In this document: piece by piece, positions 19,532 through 28,417 of the stretch
Layout of the letters: each line of letters opens with the position of its first letter
Position numbering within the stretch: position 1 is the first letter of the stretch
NCBI RefSeq assembly: GCF_006715055.1
Contig: NZ_VFMN01000001.1
Span: 2,170,001 to 2,234,000, forward strand
Length of the DNA stretch: 64,000 nt
Reading direction: 5' to 3'
Source of the DNA: Lapillicoccus jejuensis
GTDB lineage: Bacteria; Actinomycetota; Actinomycetes; Actinomycetales; Dermatophilaceae
Position numbers and translations under genes: made by a program
Notes under the pieces: model-generated
Databases searched by the model: none
Told to the model about the DNA's origin: nothing
What the model saw: the letters and a program-made list of their open reading frames with translations, nothing else

Positions 19532-20920
19532 TCAGCCGACCCGGTGGCCGGCCGTGGCGCCGGACCAGGCGGCGCCGGTCGCGCCCCGGCGCTGCGCGGA
19601 GACCGTCGGGCCGGCCGACGGGTCCTCGAAGGTGCCCGACACGTCGACGACGAGCGGCGTGGTGCCGGACAGGTTGAACGCCCGGAACGAGGCCGCGGCG
19701 CCCGCCTCCAGCGCGACGACCGCCCCGTTGGAGCGGGTCGTCCCGGGGGTGATGTTGAGGCTGCTCACCGTCGGGGCGTAGCCGCCGCCGACCGTGAGGT
19801 AGGTCGACAGCGTCGGGTTCACCGAGGTGAGGTTGGCGGCCAGGGCGACCGTCGAGCCCGTCGTCACGCTCGAGGCCGAGAACGTACGCGTCTGCTGCGG
19901 GCCGAGGTTCGGCGCCTGCGCCGAGCGGGTGTCGACGATGCGCACCGGGGAGGACAGCGGGCGGAAGCGGGCGTCGGTCTGGCCCGTGTCGGTGCCCGGC
20001 GTCGTGTAGACGCCGACGACGTCGACGACGAGACCGGTCGTCCCGCCGAAGAGCGTCGTCTGCAGGCGGAAGCTCGGCAGCTCCAGGCCGCCCGCGGTGA
20101 CGGTCCCGGCGCCGACCTCGACGAGGTTGGCCGTCGTGACGCCCTTGCGGAAGTTCAGCGAGCTGGTCGCCGGCTTCGGGCCGACGCCGTCCCACGCCGT
20201 GACGTAGCCGTCGCTCGTCGAGCCGACCGAGGTGACGTTGAGGACCCAACCGGTGATCGAGGAGTTGCGGTCGACTCCGTCGACGTCGAAGTCCTGGAAG
20301 ATGTCGACGAAGTCGCCGTTCGAGTACACCTCCTTGAACTTGCGGCTGTCGTAGACGCGCGTCGGGGGCAGCGGCTGCAGGCCGCCGTACGTCGTGTCTT
20401 CGGTTGCCGCGTAGTAGCCCACGACGTCGGCGACGACGTCGGTCGTCCCGGCGCTGTTGGTGATCGAGACGCCGCCGTCGGCCCCGAGCGGGACGGTGAC
20501 GAGGTTGGCGTTCGGGACGCCCGCGACGAAGGGCACCGAGGAGGTGCTGGGCAGGACGGTCCCGGACGGGTAGGCGGTGAGGAAGCCCCCCGTCGTGCCG
20601 TTGGTGGCCGTGAGGTTGAGGACGACGGCGGTCGCGCCGCCGAGGGCGGGCAGACCGGCGCGGCCGACCAGCGAGGTGGTGACCGACGCGCCCGGACCCA
20701 CCTTGGCCCTGGCGGCGCCGACGCCCGAGCGGGTGTCGAGGACCCGGCTGGGCGACAGCGGCACGAAGGCGCCGCCCGTCGTCGGGGCGGAGGTGACGGT
20801 CGCGGTGGCCGGTGCGGCCGAGGCGAGCGGGGCGACGCCGAGGACGGCGCCGGAGGCGGCGACGGTGACGGCCGCGAAGGCGAGCAGGCGGGCGCCGCGC
20901 GGGCGCAGGAGACGGGACAT
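19532..20920 (-). CDS. secreted RVLDTR-repeat surface protein, function unknown
   Basis: A 462-residue exported protein. The signal peptide is RLLAFAAVTVAASGAVLGVAPLASAAP. The mature chain contains three related modules of about 130 residues starting PSRVLDTRSG (about residue 57), PTRVYDSRKF (about 186) and PVRIVDTRSA (about 330). Each has a conserved beta pattern with blocks such as NLTATNGTTGGFLTAYPSG, SSLNFRKGVTTANLVEV and TDVVADVVGYY. Proteins with this module are frequent in actinobacteria and often sit at the C-terminus of secreted enzymes; here it stands alone. There is no sortase signal or membrane anchor. GGGGGG lies 7 nt before the ATG as a ribosome site. Confidence 0.8.
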   Translation of the reverse strand: MSRLLRPRGARLLAFAAVTVAASGAVLGVAPLASAAPATATVTSAPTTGGAFVPLSPSRVLDTRSGVGAARAKVGPGASVTTSLVGRAGLPALGGATAVVLNLTATNGTTGGFLTAYPSGTVLPSTSSVPFVAGVPNANLVTVPLGADGGVSITNSAGTTDVVADVVGYYAATEDTTYGGLQPLPPTRVYDSRKFKEVYSNGDFVDIFQDFDVDGVDRNSSITGWVLNVTSVGSTSDGYVTAWDGVGPKPATSSLNFRKGVTTANLVEVGAGTVTAGGLELPSFRLQTTLFGGTTGLVVDVVGVYTTPGTDTGQTDARFRPLSSPVRIVDTRSAQAPNLGPQQTRTFSASSVTTGSTVALAANLTSVNPTLSTYLTVGGGYAPTVSSLNITPGTTRSNGAVVALEAGAAASFRAFNLSGTTPLVVDVSGTFEDPSAGPTVSAQRRGATGAAWSGATAGHRVG

Positions 20921-20961
20921 GTGTGGACCCCCCAGGTCGGGTCGAGCCGTGGCTCGAGGAA

Positions 20962-21012
20962 CGGCGGGTGACCTCCCGCCGTGGCCCCCGGTCGGGGGCC
21001 ACGCGGATCGTA
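20962..21012 (-). promoter_or_regulatory. putative structured 5' leader with two hairpins
   Basis: Upstream of the RVLDTR-repeat gene are two perfect hairpins: CGGCGGG (20962-20968) with CCCGCCG (20975-20981), and GTGGCCCCC (20981-20989) with GGGGGCCAC (20994-21002). A minus-strand -10 candidate TACGAT lies at 21007-21012. The mRNA would have a leader of about 80 nt carrying both stems, suggesting stability or attenuation control. No known riboswitch is recognised. The rest of the 297-bp divergent region shows no other clear signal. Confidence 0.35.
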
Positions 21013-21217
21013 TTCACGCCCCCCGCGCCTCCGCCCCCCTCGTCGGCGCCGTGGGCGCGGTCGGGCCGGACGGACGAGGGGGGCATCGGCCGAACGGACG
21101 ATGGCCCGGTCCTCACGGCTGCGACCTCCCGCCGTCACACGTGCCGCACAGGGACGCGGACGAGGTTGGGGGACAACGAGATCCGCGACGGTCGCGGAGG
21201 GCGTTCAGGAGACCACC

Positions 21218-22534
21218 ATGACCCGTGCAGCAGACGACCAGACTTCCCCCGAGTCGCTTCCCCGGTCCCTTCCCGGGACGCCTTCCGGGGCTCTCCCCGG
21301 GGCCGAGCAGCCGGTGACCCCGGCGCACCGCCCCGCCGGGTCGAGCGGTCGGCGGCGGGCCGCCGCCCTGCTCGTCGCCGCCCTCGCGGTCGGCGGGGTC
21401 GCCGGCGGCGGCTCGGTGCTCGCCCTGCGCACGACCGCGGCGACCACGTCGGCCGCCTCCTCGGCGACCGCGGGCACCGGGACCGGCGGCGCGTCCGGGA
21501 CGACGGGATCGCCGGTCTGGTGGGGCGGCCGCGGGGGCTGGACCGAGGGCGGCCTCGGCGGGGTGTCGGGGACGAGCGGGTCGACGGACGGGACGACGAG
21601 CGGGACGACGAGCGGGGCGAGCGGCGGGACGACGAGCGGGACGACGACGAGCCCGACGTCGACCCAGCTGACCGGCCTGGTCCGGATCGACTCGACCCTC
21701 ACCGACGGGGAGGCCGCGGGGACCGGCATGGTCCTCACGGCCGACGGGCGCGTCGTCACCAACCACCACGTCGTCGAGGGGGCGACCTCGATCCGGGTGA
21801 CGGTGATGAGCACGGGCCGCACCTACACGGCGACGTACGTCGGCGGGGACGCGACGGCCGACGTCGCGGTCCTGCAGCTGCAGGGGGCGAGCGGTCTCAC
21901 GCCGGTCACCTTCGCGGCGTCCGCCGCGACCACGGGCCAGTCCGTCACCGCCGTCGGCGACGCGCAGGGGGAGTCGACGCTCACCGCGGCGCCGGGGACG
22001 GTCACCGCGCTGGCCCAGGAGATCGACGTCCAGGGCGACGACGGCACGACGCACCACCTCTCCGGCCTCGTGGAGCTCGCGGCCGACATCGTCCCCGGCG
22101 ACTCCGGGGGTGCGGTCTACGACGCCGCCGGGCAGGTCGTCGCGATGAACGTCGCCGCCTCGAGCGGCACCCGCGACGTCACCGGCTACGCCATCCCCGC
22201 GGCGACGGTGCGCCAGGTGGTCGACGAGGTCGTCGCCGGGCGGGCGAGCGACACCGTGGCCCTCGGGTACGACGGCTATCTCGGGGTCGGCCTCGCGTCC
22301 GACGGCTCCACGACGGTGTACGGCGTCGTCGCCGGCGGACCGGTCGACGGCTCCGGCCTGGCGGCCGGTGACACGGTGACGTCCGTGGACGGGACGAGCG
22401 TCTCGAGCGGGGACCAGCTGCGCGCGGCCGTCACCGCGCACCGCCCGGGGGACCGGGTGGCGCTGACCTGGACCGCTCCGGACGGGACCACGGGGTCGGC
22501 GACGGTCGTCCTCGGGACGGCCCCGATCGCCTGA
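21218..22534 (+). CDS. HtrA-like membrane-anchored serine protease with PDZ domain
   Basis: A 438-residue protein. The ATG at 21218 follows AGGAGA with 5-nt spacing. A cytoplasmic Ser/Pro-rich tail of about 45 residues leads to one transmembrane helix (AAALLVAALAVGGVAGGGSVLAL), then a Gly/Thr/Ser linker. The trypsin-like domain shows the triad: His184 in VTNHHVVEG, Asp in ADVAVLQL, and Ser296 in GDSGGAVY. A PDZ domain follows (YLGVGLASDG...AGDTVTSVDGTSVSSGDQLRAAV). Such DegP/HtrA proteins degrade or sense misfolded envelope proteins. The domain order and length are typical for actinobacteria. It diverges from the RVLDTR protein. Confidence 0.92.
   Translation: MTRAADDQTSPESLPRSLPGTPSGALPGAEQPVTPAHRPAGSSGRRRAAALLVAALAVGGVAGGGSVLALRTTAATTSAASSATAGTGTGGASGTTGSPVWWGGRGGWTEGGLGGVSGTSGSTDGTTSGTTSGASGGTTSGTTTSPTSTQLTGLVRIDSTLTDGEAAGTGMVLTADGRVVTNHHVVEGATSIRVTVMSTGRTYTATYVGGDATADVAVLQLQGASGLTPVTFAASAATTGQSVTAVGDAQGESTLTAAPGTVTALAQEIDVQGDDGTTHHLSGLVELAADIVPGDSGGAVYDAAGQVVAMNVAASSGTRDVTGYAIPAATVRQVVDEVVAGRASDTVALGYDGYLGVGLASDGSTTVYGVVAGGPVDGSGLAAGDTVTSVDGTSVSSGDQLRAAVTAHRPGDRVALTWTAPDGTTGSATVVLGTAPIA
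21590..21655 (+). repeat. short tandem repeats coding for a Gly/Thr/Ser linker
   Basis: The HtrA-like gene contains several 12-bp units close to GGGACGACGAGC, encoding GTTS repeats between the transmembrane helix and the protease domain. Such units can vary in number by slippage. Confidence 0.6.
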
Positions 22535-22538
22535 CCCG

Positions 22539-22676
22539 TCAGTCCGGGTCGCCCGGGCCCTCGGCGGGCGCCGGACCGGCGAGGAGCCGCTCGACGCGCT
22601 CCATCGCGAACGGCAGCAGGGCTCCGGCGGCGAGCACCGGCAGGAGGACGAGCAGGGCGTGGTCGATGGTGTCCAT
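22539..22676 (-). CDS. small membrane protein, unknown
   Basis: A 45-residue frame starting with ATG at 22676, preceded by GAAAGG about 9 nt upstream on the minus strand. It has one clear hydrophobic helix (HALLVLLPVLAAGALLPFAM) followed by a short charged, Pro-rich tail. It converges on the HtrA-like gene with 4 bp between the stops. It is too short for family assignment. It might be an envelope-stress microprotein by context only. Confidence 0.5.
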   Translation of the reverse strand: MDTIDHALLVLLPVLAAGALLPFAMERVERLLAGPAPAEGPGDPD

Positions 22677-22823
22677 CGGGTCGTGCCTTTCGCGGGGAGG
22701 ACCGCGGCCGAGGGATGTCCTCGGATGGGGGTCGGAGGCTGATGTCCGAATTGTGCACCACCGGGACGGATGTGACCAGTGTGACGCGCGGGGCGTGTCG
22801 GGGGTGGGTGCCACCCTGGGCCG

Positions 22824-23612
22824 ATGGACCTCCGCGACACCGACCTGCGCGCCTCGACCCTCACCCGGGTGGACCTCACCGGCGCCCGCTTCGAGCAGGT
22901 CGACCTGCAGGACGCCTTCCTGCGCAACGTCGACCTCACCGGTGCCCGGCTGCGCGGGGCGTGGCTCGAGCGGGTCGACGTCGACGGGGAGCTGCTCGGC
23001 CTCACGGTCAACGGGGTCGACGTCGGCCCCTACGTCGAGGCCGAGCTCGACCGGCGCCACCCGGAGCGGGTGCTGGTCCGCGCGGCCGGCGACGGGGGAG
23101 CGGACGCGGTGCGGACCGCCTGGGTCGCCGTCCGCGACGCCTGGGGCCCGGTGCTCGAGCGCGCCCGGGCGCTGCCCGAGCCGCTGCTGCACGAACGGGT
23201 CGACCACGAGTACTCGTTCCTCGAGACGCTGCGGCACCTGGTCTTCTGCACCGACGCCTGGCTGCGGCGGGCGGTGCTCGGGGAGGAGTCGCCGTTCTGG
23301 GGCGCCGGGGTGCCGCACGACGAGATGGAGGAGGACGACACCCCGGTGCCGGTCGACCGTGCCGCCGACCCGGATCTGCCGCAGGTGCTGGCGGCGCGCG
23401 CCGAGCGGGTGGCCGCCGTCGACACGGCGCTCGCCGGGCTCACCGACGAGCGGCTCGGCGGGACGACGACGGTGACGGGGGAGGGCTACCCGGCCGCGGG
23501 CGAGTACGCCGTACGACGCTGCGTCATGGCCGTCGTGCGCGAGGAGCAGGCGCACCGGCTCTTCGCGGAGCGCGACCTCGCGGTGCTCGAGGCCCGGGCC
23601 GCACGCGCCTGA
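22824..23612 (+). CDS. pentapeptide-repeat and DinB-domain fusion protein
   Basis: A 262-residue protein. Residues 1-55 form pentapeptide repeats (DLRDTDLRASTLTRVDLTGARFEQVDLQ...), giving a right-handed beta-helix segment. From about residue 90 the protein resembles the DinB/YfiT four-helix superfamily: HEYSFLETLRHLVFCTDAWLRR and the late EEQAHRLFAERDL supply His residues suited to a metal site. Actinobacterial DinB proteins include mycothiol-dependent enzymes, but no substrate is shown here. The ATG at 22824 follows CACCCT by 6 nt, a weak leaderless -10. Confidence 0.82.
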   Translation: MDLRDTDLRASTLTRVDLTGARFEQVDLQDAFLRNVDLTGARLRGAWLERVDVDGELLGLTVNGVDVGPYVEAELDRRHPERVLVRAAGDGGADAVRTAWVAVRDAWGPVLERARALPEPLLHERVDHEYSFLETLRHLVFCTDAWLRRAVLGEESPFWGAGVPHDEMEEDDTPVPVDRAADPDLPQVLAARAERVAAVDTALAGLTDERLGGTTTVTGEGYPAAGEYAVRRCVMAVVREEQAHRLFAERDLAVLEARAARA

Positions 23613-23617
23613 GGGAC

Positions 23618-24445
23618 TCAGGCGACGTGCCGACCGACCCGGTGCCGGCCGATGGGCAGCACGAGGGGGGTCCCCGAGATGGGGTCGGGGACGACGCGGC
23701 ACGGCAGACCGAAGACGGCCTCGACGACCTCCGGCGTGATGACCTCGTCGGGGCGGCCCTCGGCGTGCACCCGCCCGTCGCGCACGGCGACGAGGCGGTC
23801 GGCGTAGCGCGCGGCGAGGTTGAGGTCGTGCAGGACCATGACGACGGTCGTCCCGCGCTCGTCGCGCAGGTCGAGCAGCAGGTCGAGCACGTCGACCTGG
23901 TGGGCGACGTCGAGGAAGGTCGTCGGCTCGTCGAGCAGGAGGAGGTCGGTCTGCTGCGCGAGGGCCATGGCGATCCAGACCCGCTGGCGCTGGCCGCCGC
24001 TCAGCTCGTCGACCCCCCGGTCGGCGAGGTCGGCGACGCCGGTGGCGGCCATCGCCTCGGCGACGGCCGCGTCGTCCTCGCGGCTCCACCGGGCCAGCAG
24101 CCCCTGGTGCGGGTGCCGGCCCCGGGCGACGAGGTCGGCGACGACGATGCCCTCGGGCGCGGTGGGGCTCTGCGGCAGCAGGCCGAGGGTGCGGGCGACG
24201 TCGCGCGAGCGCATCCGGTGCACGTCGCGCCCGTCGAGGACGACCCGTCCGCCCGTGGGGGCGAGGAGGCGGCCGAGGGCGCGGAGCACCGTCGACTTGC
24301 CGCAGCCGTTGGCCCCGACGACGGCCGTCACCTCACCGGGCGCGACGGCGAGGTCGAGGTCCTCGACGACCCGCAGGTCGCCGTACGCGAGGCTGACGCG
24401 CTCGGCGCGCAGCCGGTGGGCGGTGGTCGCGGGCGTGAAGGTCAC
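23618..24445 (-). CDS. iron-siderophore ABC transporter ATP-binding protein (FepC-like)
   Basis: A 275-residue ATPase of the FecE/FepC class. Walker A is GANGCGKST, the signature is ELSGGQRQRVWIAMAL, Walker B is LLLLDEPTTFLD, and the switch His is in VVMVLHDLNLAARYADR. The GTG at 24445 overlaps the stop of the upstream permease by 4 bp. As the last gene of a four-gene operon (binding protein, two permeases, ATPase) it powers import of ferric siderophores. The operon is headed by an IdeR-type box. Confidence 0.94.
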   Translation of the reverse strand: MTFTPATTAHRLRAERVSLAYGDLRVVEDLDLAVAPGEVTAVVGANGCGKSTVLRALGRLLAPTGGRVVLDGRDVHRMRSRDVARTLGLLPQSPTAPEGIVVADLVARGRHPHQGLLARWSREDDAAVAEAMAATGVADLADRGVDELSGGQRQRVWIAMALAQQTDLLLLDEPTTFLDVAHQVDVLDLLLDLRDERGTTVVMVLHDLNLAARYADRLVAVRDGRVHAEGRPDEVITPEVVEAVFGLPCRVVPDPISGTPLVLPIGRHRVGRHVA

Positions 24446-25524
24446 AGCGAGGCTCCCGAGCGGTTGGTGCGGACGAGCAGGTGGACGAGGTACGGCGCCC
24501 CGAGGACGCCGGTGACGACGCCGACGGGGAAGCGGGTGCCGAGGGCGTACTGCCCGACGAGGTCGGCGACGACGACGAGCAGCCCGCCGACCAGCGCGCT
24601 CGGCACCAGCAGGGACCGGCCGGCCGGCACGAGGCGGGCCGCGATCGGCCCGGCCATGAAGGCGACGAAGGCGATCGGGCCGGCCGCCGACGTCGCGACG
24701 GCGAGCAGGCCGACCGCGGCCAGCAGCAACAGCATCCGCGTGCGGCCGACCCGCACGCCGAGCGAGGCGGCGGCGTCGTCGCCGAGGCGCAGCACCTCCA
24801 GCGCCCGGCCGCGCGAGGCGAGCAGCGGCAGCAGGACGGCGCAGGCGACGGCCAGCGGGACGACCCGCGACCACGTCGCGCCGTTGACGTTGCCGGTGAG
24901 CCACCGCATCGCCGTCTGCAGGTCCCACTCACTGGCCCGCGACAGGACGTAGGTGACGACGCTGTCGAGCATCGCGCCGACGCCGATGCCGACGAGGATG
25001 AGCCGCGTGCCGGCGAAGCCCGGCCCACCCGCGGAGACCAGGTGGATGACGGCGGCGGTGACCAGCGCACCGACCAGCGCGACGACGGCGACCCAGGTGT
25101 CGTCGAGCGACAGCACGACGATGGCGACGACGCCGGCTGCGCTCGCGCCGGAGCTGATCCCGATGACGTCGGGGGCGGCGAGCGCGTTGCGCAGCAGCGT
25201 CTGGAAGGTCACGCCCGCGGCGCCGAACGCGAGCCCGGCGAGGGCCGCGAGGCACGTGCGCGGCAGCCGCAGCCCGCCCACGGTGAACGACGCGCCGGGC
25301 ACCCGCTCACCGAGGACGACCCGCAGCACCTCGCCCGGCCCGTAGAAGGTGTGGCCGACCATGAGGGCGACGAGGCAGGCACCGAGCAGGAGCAGGGCGA
25401 GGACGGCGACGACGAGGTGGTGCCGGCGGGCGCGGGCCCGGCGGCCGGCGCGCAGCCCCGTGACGCCGGGGGTGGTGGCGACCGGCGCGGTCGGGCCCGT
25501 ACGGGGCGCCGTACGGACGCTCAC
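24442..25524 (-). CDS. iron-siderophore ABC transporter permease (FecCD family)
   Basis: A 360-residue membrane protein with about ten helices of the FecCD/BtuC fold. Characteristic segments are LRLPRTCLAALAGLAFGAAGVTFQTLLRNALAAPDVIGISSGA and FPVGVVTGVLGAPYLVHLLVRT. It starts with a basic cytoplasmic tail. Start and stop each overlap the neighbouring genes by 4 bp, showing coupling. It is one half of the heterodimeric permease. Confidence 0.94.
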   Translation of the reverse strand: MSVRTAPRTGPTAPVATTPGVTGLRAGRRARARRHHLVVAVLALLLLGACLVALMVGHTFYGPGEVLRVVLGERVPGASFTVGGLRLPRTCLAALAGLAFGAAGVTFQTLLRNALAAPDVIGISSGASAAGVVAIVVLSLDDTWVAVVALVGALVTAAVIHLVSAGGPGFAGTRLILVGIGVGAMLDSVVTYVLSRASEWDLQTAMRWLTGNVNGATWSRVVPLAVACAVLLPLLASRGRALEVLRLGDDAAASLGVRVGRTRMLLLLAAVGLLAVATSAAGPIAFVAFMAGPIAARLVPAGRSLLVPSALVGGLLVVVADLVGQYALGTRFPVGVVTGVLGAPYLVHLLVRTNRSGASL

Positions 25525-26567
25525 AGCTCGCGCACCGTGCGGCGCCGCACGATCCAGACGAAGAACGGGGCCCCGACGAGGGCGGTGACGATGCCGACGT
25601 CGACCTCGGACGGCCGGGCGACGACCCGGCCGACGACGTCGGCGAGGACGAGCAGGGCCGAGCCGCCGACGGCGCTGAGCGGGAGCAGCCAGCGGTGGTC
25701 GGAGCCCACGACGGTGCGCACCACGTGCGGGACGACGAGCCCGACGAAGCCGATGGGGCCGGCGATCGCGGTGGCCGCGCCGGCGAGCACGACGGCCCCG
25801 GCGGCGGCGAGCAGCCGGGTGCGGCGCACGTGGACGCCGAGGCCGGCGGCGAGGTCGTCGCCGAGGGCGAGGGAGTTCAGGCCGCGGGCCATGGCGAGGC
25901 AGAGCAGCGCCCCGGCCGCGAGGACGGGGAGGGCGACGGCGATGCGGTCCCAGGACGCGCCGCCGACGCCGCCGATCTGCCAGAAGCGGAAGCGGGTCAT
26001 GACGTCGACCCGCGGCAGCAGGATCGCGCTGACCAGCGAGCTGAGCGCGGCGCTCGTCGCGGCGCCGGAGAGGGCCAGCTTGAGCGGGGTGGCGCCGCCG
26101 CGGCCGAGCGCGCCGACGGCGTACACGAAGGTGGCCGCGACCGCCGAGCCCGCGACCGCGACGACGAGGTAGCCGGTCGCCGACGACAGGCCGAAGGCGG
26201 TGATGCCGACGACGACGAAGAGGGCCGCGCCGGAGCTGACGCCGAGCAGGCCGGGGTCGGCGAGCGGGTTGCGGGTCACGCCCTGCATGACCGCGCCGGC
26301 GAGGGCGAGGGCCGCGCCGACGAGGACGGCGAGGACGGTCCGCGGGACGCGCTGGGTGACGACCGCGGCGTCGAGGCCGCTGCCGCCGCCGGTCAGCGCG
26401 GTGACGACGTCCCCGAGCGGCACGGTGCGCGCGCCGACGGCGACGGACAGGGCGACGAGGAGGGCGAGCAGCACGACCGACCCGACCGCCCAGGTGACGC
26501 GCAGCCCGACCGGCCGCCGCTGCGCCGGCGCGGCGGCCGGTCGGGCGGGCGCGAGGGTCCGGCTCAC
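25521..26567 (-). CDS. iron-siderophore ABC transporter permease (FecCD family)
   Basis: A 348-residue FecCD permease. VPRTVLAVLVGAALALAGAVMQGVTRNPLADPGLLGVSSGAALFVV and the ending SEVDVGIVTALVGAPFFVWIVRRR are family hallmarks. The GTG at 26567 is chosen for its 4-bp overlap with the binding-protein stop. It is distinct in sequence from the second permease, as is normal for a heterodimer. Confidence 0.94.
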   Translation of the reverse strand: MSRTLAPARPAAAPAQRRPVGLRVTWAVGSVVLLALLVALSVAVGARTVPLGDVVTALTGGGSGLDAAVVTQRVPRTVLAVLVGAALALAGAVMQGVTRNPLADPGLLGVSSGAALFVVVGITAFGLSSATGYLVVAVAGSAVAATFVYAVGALGRGGATPLKLALSGAATSAALSSLVSAILLPRVDVMTRFRFWQIGGVGGASWDRIAVALPVLAAGALLCLAMARGLNSLALGDDLAAGLGVHVRRTRLLAAAGAVVLAGAATAIAGPIGFVGLVVPHVVRTVVGSDHRWLLPLSAVGGSALLVLADVVGRVVARPSEVDVGIVTALVGAPFFVWIVRRRTVREL

Positions 26568-27607
26568 GCCGCCGGCTGCAGGGCGTCCGCGAGCAGGTCG
26601 AGGTACCGCTCGACGCCCCACCGGATGTTGAGCGGCGAGGGGTTGGCCGCGGCGGCGAGCGGGGTCGAGTCCGGGAGGACGGCGACGTGGCCGGCCTTGA
26701 TGGCGGGGACCGTGGACAGGACCGGATCGGCCTGGAGGGTCTTCAGCGTCGAGGCGTTGCCGTAGGTGACGACGAGGTCGACGTCGTCGAGACGGTCGGC
26801 CTGCTCGGTGCTCACCGTCGTGTAGAACGCCTGCGTCCGGGCGGTCTCCTCGGCGACGAGCGCCGGGGCGGGCAGGCCGAGGTCGGCGAGGAAGCCGGGT
26901 CGGGTGTCGTGGCCGGTGTAGAAGCCGATCTTGCTCTTGTCGGCGGGGTCGAAGGTCGCGAAGAGGACCTTCTTGCCGGCGAGCGTCGGGTGCTCCGCGA
27001 AGTCGTCCCGCACCGTCTTCTCGACGTCGGCGACGAGCTGCTCGCCCTCGGCCTTCTCGCCCATCGCGGTGGCGCTCACCGTCACCATCTCCTGCCACGG
27101 GGTGCCCCAGGCGACCTTCGGGTAGGCGATGGTCGGCGCGATCTGGGAGAGCTTGTCGTAGTCCTCCTTCGTCAGGCCGGAGTAGGTGGCGAGGATGAGG
27201 TCGGGCCGGGTGTCGGCGACCTTCTCGAAGTCCAGGCCCTGGGTCTCGTCGAACAGGACCGGCGTCTGCGCCCCGAGCTCGGCGAGCCGCTGCGCGTCCC
27301 ACGGCAGGACGCCGTCGCCGTCGTCGTCGCCCCAGGTCGCCTTGCTCATCCCGACCGGGACGACGCCGAGGGCGAGGGGCACCTCGTGGTTGGCCCAGGA
27401 GACGGTGGCGATGCGGGTGGGCTTCCTCTCGACCGTCGTGCTGCCGAAGGCGTGCGGGACGGTGACCGGGAAGGCGGCGGCGGACCCGGTGGAGCCCGCC
27501 GTGGCGGCGGGGTCGTCGCCGGTGGCGCCGGTGGCGGCCGACGAGCAACCCGCGAGGGCCAGGGCGAGGGCGGCGACGGCGAGCGCGACCGGACGGGGGA
27601 GACGCAT
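26564..27607 (-). CDS. iron-siderophore substrate-binding lipoprotein
   Basis: A 347-residue class-III binding protein. The signal peptide ends in the lipobox LAGC. The fold is recognisable from PHAFGSTTVERKPTRIATVSW, LGVVPVGMSK, RPDLILATYSGLTKEDYDKLSQIAPTI and YLDLLADAL. It captures ferric siderophore at the cell surface for the two permeases. It is the first gene of the operon, 36 bp downstream of the IdeR-type box that should repress it when iron is plentiful. Confidence 0.94.
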   Translation of the reverse strand: MRLPRPVALAVAALALALAGCSSAATGATGDDPAATAGSTGSAAAFPVTVPHAFGSTTVERKPTRIATVSWANHEVPLALGVVPVGMSKATWGDDDGDGVLPWDAQRLAELGAQTPVLFDETQGLDFEKVADTRPDLILATYSGLTKEDYDKLSQIAPTIAYPKVAWGTPWQEMVTVSATAMGEKAEGEQLVADVEKTVRDDFAEHPTLAGKKVLFATFDPADKSKIGFYTGHDTRPGFLADLGLPAPALVAEETARTQAFYTTVSTEQADRLDDVDLVVTYGNASTLKTLQADPVLSTVPAIKAGHVAVLPDSTPLAAAANPSPLNIRWGVERYLDLLADALQPAA

Positions 27608-27642
27608 GAGGGTCCTCTCGGAGAAGGCTGGGCACGACCTGA

Positions 27643-27661
27643 TGAGGTTAGCCTAACCTCA
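27643..27661. promoter_or_regulatory. IdeR/DtxR-type iron box
   Basis: TGAGGTTAGCCTAACCTCA is a 19-bp palindrome with an odd centre, matching the IdeR consensus TTAGGTTAGGCTAACCTAA at most positions. It lies between the siderophore importer (minus) and the DUF2470 gene (plus), so iron-loaded IdeR could repress both. No IdeR gene is in the window. Confidence 0.85.
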
Positions 27662-27715
27662 GTTAGGTGGACCTTGGTCACCAGGCGTCCGGGGCGACAG
27701 GAAGAGGTGGGCGGG

Positions 27716-28375
27716 ATGACGAGCCGGGTGCGGACCGAGCCGAGCGCGGCCGAGGCGGCACGGACCGCGCTGGCCACCTGGTCGGCGGGGAGCCTGCTGC
27801 TGCGCCGCTGCCCGGCCGGGGGGCGGTCGTGGGGCGTGGACCTCGAGGGCGGCGTGGAGGGTCGCCCGGTCCTCGTGGTCGAGCCCGGGTCGCCGGTGGT
27901 CGCCGCGCTGCGGGCCTGCCCGGTGGGGGTCCTCGTCCTCCCGCCGGCCGGACCGCCCGACCGGTCGGTGCTGCGCCTGACGGCGCGCTTCACGCCGTTG
28001 CGCGGCGCGTCGACCGACGGACGGCGCCGCTACCGGTCCGAGCTGCTCGCGGTGTGCCTCGTGGGCCCCGGCCGACGACCCGTCGAGCCGGCCGCCTTCG
28101 CTGCGGCCGAGCCGGACCCGTTGCGGCAGAGTGCCGCTCGCGTCGTCGACCACCTCGCGTCCCGTCACCGGGGCGAGCTGCTCGCCTGCCTGCGGGCGCA
28201 GGGGTACGACGCCCTCGACGTCGTCCCGCGCGCGGTCGACGGCTACGGGCTCAGCCTCGCCGTCCTCGACGCGGACGGCGTGCGTGCGGTTCGGCTCCCG
28301 TTCCCCGGGGGCCCGGTTCGCGACGCCGACCTCGACGCCGGGTGGGCGCTCCCCCTGCGCTGCGCCTGCCCCTGA
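27716..28375 (+). CDS. DUF2470-domain protein (heme/iron-related)
   Basis: A 219-residue protein with a C-terminal DUF2470 domain, seen in the pattern VVDHLASRHRGELLACLRAQGYDALDVVPRAVDGYGLSLAVLDADG. This domain occurs in HugZ-type heme-utilisation proteins and related FMN-binding split-barrel proteins. The N-terminal half is a beta-rich region of similar split-barrel style, without obvious catalytic residues. The ATG at 27716 follows GAGGTGG. Its divergence from the siderophore importer across one IdeR box supports a role in iron handling. A nested hairpin terminator follows immediately. Confidence 0.8.
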   Translation: MTSRVRTEPSAAEAARTALATWSAGSLLLRRCPAGGRSWGVDLEGGVEGRPVLVVEPGSPVVAALRACPVGVLVLPPAGPPDRSVLRLTARFTPLRGASTDGRRRYRSELLAVCLVGPGRRPVEPAAFAAAEPDPLRQSAARVVDHLASRHRGELLACLRAQGYDALDVVPRAVDGYGLSLAVLDADGVRAVRLPFPGGPVRDADLDAGWALPLRCACP

Positions 28376-28417
28376 CGTCCGCACCGCCGGGGCACCGGTG
28401 CCCGCGGGGTGCGGACG
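28376..28417 (+). terminator. nested hairpin terminator
   Basis: CGTCCGCACC (28376-28385) pairs with GGTGCGGACG (28408-28417), and inside it GGGCACCGGTGCCC (28390-28403) is a perfect palindrome. It begins one base after the DUF2470 stop codon. Confidence 0.8.
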
